From positions 1-6,182 of the forward strand of contig JAOUNZ010000063.1 in NCBI GenBank assembly GCA_029880665.1: a stretch of DNA of 6,182 nucleotides, in the 5' to 3' direction. Origin of the DNA: Candidatus Nitrosopumilus sp. GTDB taxonomy: Archaea > Thermoproteota > Nitrososphaeria > Nitrososphaerales > Nitrosopumilaceae. A program made the position numbers and the translations under genes. Position 1 is the first letter of the stretch; every line of letters starts with the position of its first letter. The notes under the pieces were generated by a model. It was not told where the DNA came from, did no database searches, and saw only the letters and a program-made list of their open reading frames with translations. Of the stretch, positions 5,151 to 6,182 are shown piece after piece.

Positions 5151-6027
5151 ATTTTTGAATAATTGGCATTAAAAATATCATTAAAAATCCTATTGCAAGT
5201 GGAGCAACAATAGGAAATTCAGGAATTACTGTAGTTCCTACAATTACAATTTCTCCAGATGTTTCTGGTTTCATATTGAGCCAAACATGAGTTCCATTAT
5301 TGATATATTCATGAAAATCTATTTTTTCATCATCAACAAATACCGAATATGGCTCCCATAACAATTCCAATGGGATTATTGTTGTTACAAACCTGTTTCC
5401 ATCAGGGACATTAAAAGTAATGCTTTTTGTCGGTTGATCAAAATTAAATTTTTCAATATTAGAGTGACTTCTAATTTCTACTATGAACTCCTTATCTTTC
5501 CATTTTACATTTTCTAAAACTTTAGGTTCATTAATAGAATATTCTAAAATCATTTGACAGCCATGACATGTAATTCCTTTTTTTTCATCCAAGTATACAG
5601 GACGATCAGTAACAAAAATCAATTCAACCTCTTTAGGAAAAATAAACGAAGTTGTTTCAAGATATCTAAAATTCCATGTCCAAACATTATTTTCTTGAAT
5701 AAGTGCATCTTTAATGTCATATTCTAAAATAGACTTTTCATTAGATGGCATTATCAATACTCCGTTATTTGTTCTAATGACTAACTGTTTTTCATCATGT
5801 TCATTTGTTACTTGAATATTTGAGATGGTTCCATTAATCAATTCAACATGCTTTTCTATATTTGCTGGGCTTATTACGTGCTTAACATGAACGTCGCCTT
5901 CTGAATTTATGACAACTTCAACAGATCTCTGTACATCTTTTTCTTCTAATGAAATTTGTGCGTCAGCCATAGAAACTATTGATGACATCAATAAAATTAC
6001 TAAAAAACCAAAAACCCTTATTCTCAT
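5137..6027 (-). CDS. Secreted protein with PEF-type C-terminal sorting/anchor tail
   Basis: The 296-residue product is exported and anchored at the cell surface. ATG 6027 opens a typical signal peptide (RIRVFGFLVILLMSSIVSMADA, positions 2-23) with likely cleavage after A23. The mature part (24-265) looks beta-rich, with many alternating hydrophobic residues, N-x-T/S sequons at 65-67 (NGT) and 244-246 (NGT), and a CHGC pair (C154, C157) that could form a disulfide or bind a metal. The C-terminus has the tripartite CTERM plan: P269-E270-F271 motif, hydrophobic helix (about 272-290), then a short tail with K292. Thaumarchaeal PEFG-CTERM proteins are expected to be processed by an archaeosortase-like enzyme; here the residue after PEF is P, not G, so this is a variant. 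The ATG follows the cyclophilin stop directly (TAAATG), so the two are co-transcribed. The function of the mature domain is unknown. The stop overlaps the small zinc gene on the other strand. Confidence 0.82.
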   Translation of the reverse strand: MRIRVFGFLVILLMSSIVSMADAQISLEEKDVQRSVEVVINSEGDVHVKHVISPANIEKHVELINGTISNIQVTNEHDEKQLVIRTNNGVLIMPSNEKSILEYDIKDALIQENNVWTWNFRYLETTSFIFPKEVELIFVTDRPVYLDEKKGITCHGCQMILEYSINEPKVLENVKWKDKEFIVEIRSHSNIEKFNFDQPTKSITFNVPDGNRFVTTIIPLELLWEPYSVFVDDEKIDFHEYINNGTHVWLNMKPETSGEIVIVGTTVIPEFPIVAPLAIGFLMIFLMPIIQKFNLH

Positions 6028-6182
6028 TTATTCCACTGTCACATGAATCATCTGTGCTTTTTCTAAAGGACAGTCATTGCCATCTCTTTTAAGATTTACA
6101 ATTTTGTCTGCAACGTCCATTCCTTCAATTACCTCACCAAAAACGGTGTATTGTCTATCTAGGAATGTACTATCAGATGTTA
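6028..6182 (-). CDS. Cyclophilin-type peptidyl-prolyl cis-trans isomerase, C-terminal part (cut by window edge)
   Basis: Only the last 50 codons are in the window. They read TSDSTFLDRQYTVFGEVIEG, then MDVADKIVNLKRDGNDCPLE, ending in VTVE and a TAA at 6030-6028. The LDRQYTVFGEVIEGMDVADKI block is the hallmark C-terminal region of cyclophilins, which speed proline isomerisation during protein folding: L-D-x-x-Y/H-T-V-F-G forms part of the active-site groove, followed by the conserved G-M-D-V helix. The N-terminal half, including the catalytic arginine and any signal peptide, lies beyond the window, so localisation cannot be judged. The stop codon is joined without spacer to the ATG of the secreted CTERM protein, implying co-transcription and probably translational coupling; a link to folding of exported proteins is speculative. 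Confidence 0.9.
   Translation of the reverse strand, partial: TSDSTFLDRQYTVFGEVIEGMDVADKIVNLKRDGNDCPLEKAQMIHVTVE

Overview
The window is AT-rich and tightly packed, and it looks like chromosomal DNA of an archaeon, most likely a marine ammonia-oxidising thaumarchaeon (Nitrosopumilus/Nitrosarchaeum type). Three observations support this: a secreted protein ends in a PEF-type C-terminal sorting tail; several small zinc-binding proteins are present; and start codons have no Shine-Dalgarno sequence but often have a TATA-like element about 25-27 nt upstream, as expected for leaderless archaeal mRNAs. The taxonomic call is inference. No rRNA, tRNA, CRISPR array, insertion sequence or phage gene was seen.

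Layout. 1-171 (-): start of a C2H2 zinc-finger protein, cut by the window edge. 222-794 (-): four-helix membrane protein of unknown function. It is divergent from 877-1959 (+), a DegT/DnrJ/EryC1/StrS-type PLP-dependent sugar aminotransferase. A reading frame starts on the aminotransferase stop codon (GTGA overlap) and runs to 2399, but it is broken by at least two frame changes that restore the original frame; it is either a decaying gene or a sequence carrying indel errors. Next come three minus-strand genes, probably one transcription unit in the order 4149 to 2396: a membrane-anchored LEA2/WHy-like protein, a PfkB-family sugar/nucleoside kinase, and a small all-alpha dimeric-type dUTPase. 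Divergent from these, 4280-4762 (+) encodes a two-part protein with a probable C-terminal winged-helix region.

The right end holds two tiny divergent zinc-binding genes, 4755-4946 (-) and 4995-5150 (+), that appear to share one TATA element. They are followed by a secreted, CTERM-anchored protein (5137-6027, -) that directly abuts the end of a cyclophilin-type peptidyl-prolyl isomerase (6028-6182, -, cut by the edge).

Compaction is strong: three convergent gene pairs overlap at their 3' ends (4, 8 and 14 nt), and one same-strand pair is joined as TAAATG with no spacer. The genes do not form one obvious pathway. The clearest functional themes are surface glycan/sugar chemistry (aminotransferase, possibly the kinase), nucleotide pool sanitation (dUTPase), envelope proteins (LEA2-like, CTERM protein, membrane protein) and small zinc proteins. 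I found no strong sign of a new multi-gene defence or mobile system. The most useful observations are the broken gene after the aminotransferase, an easily missed 51-codon gene, and the shared-TATA arrangement.
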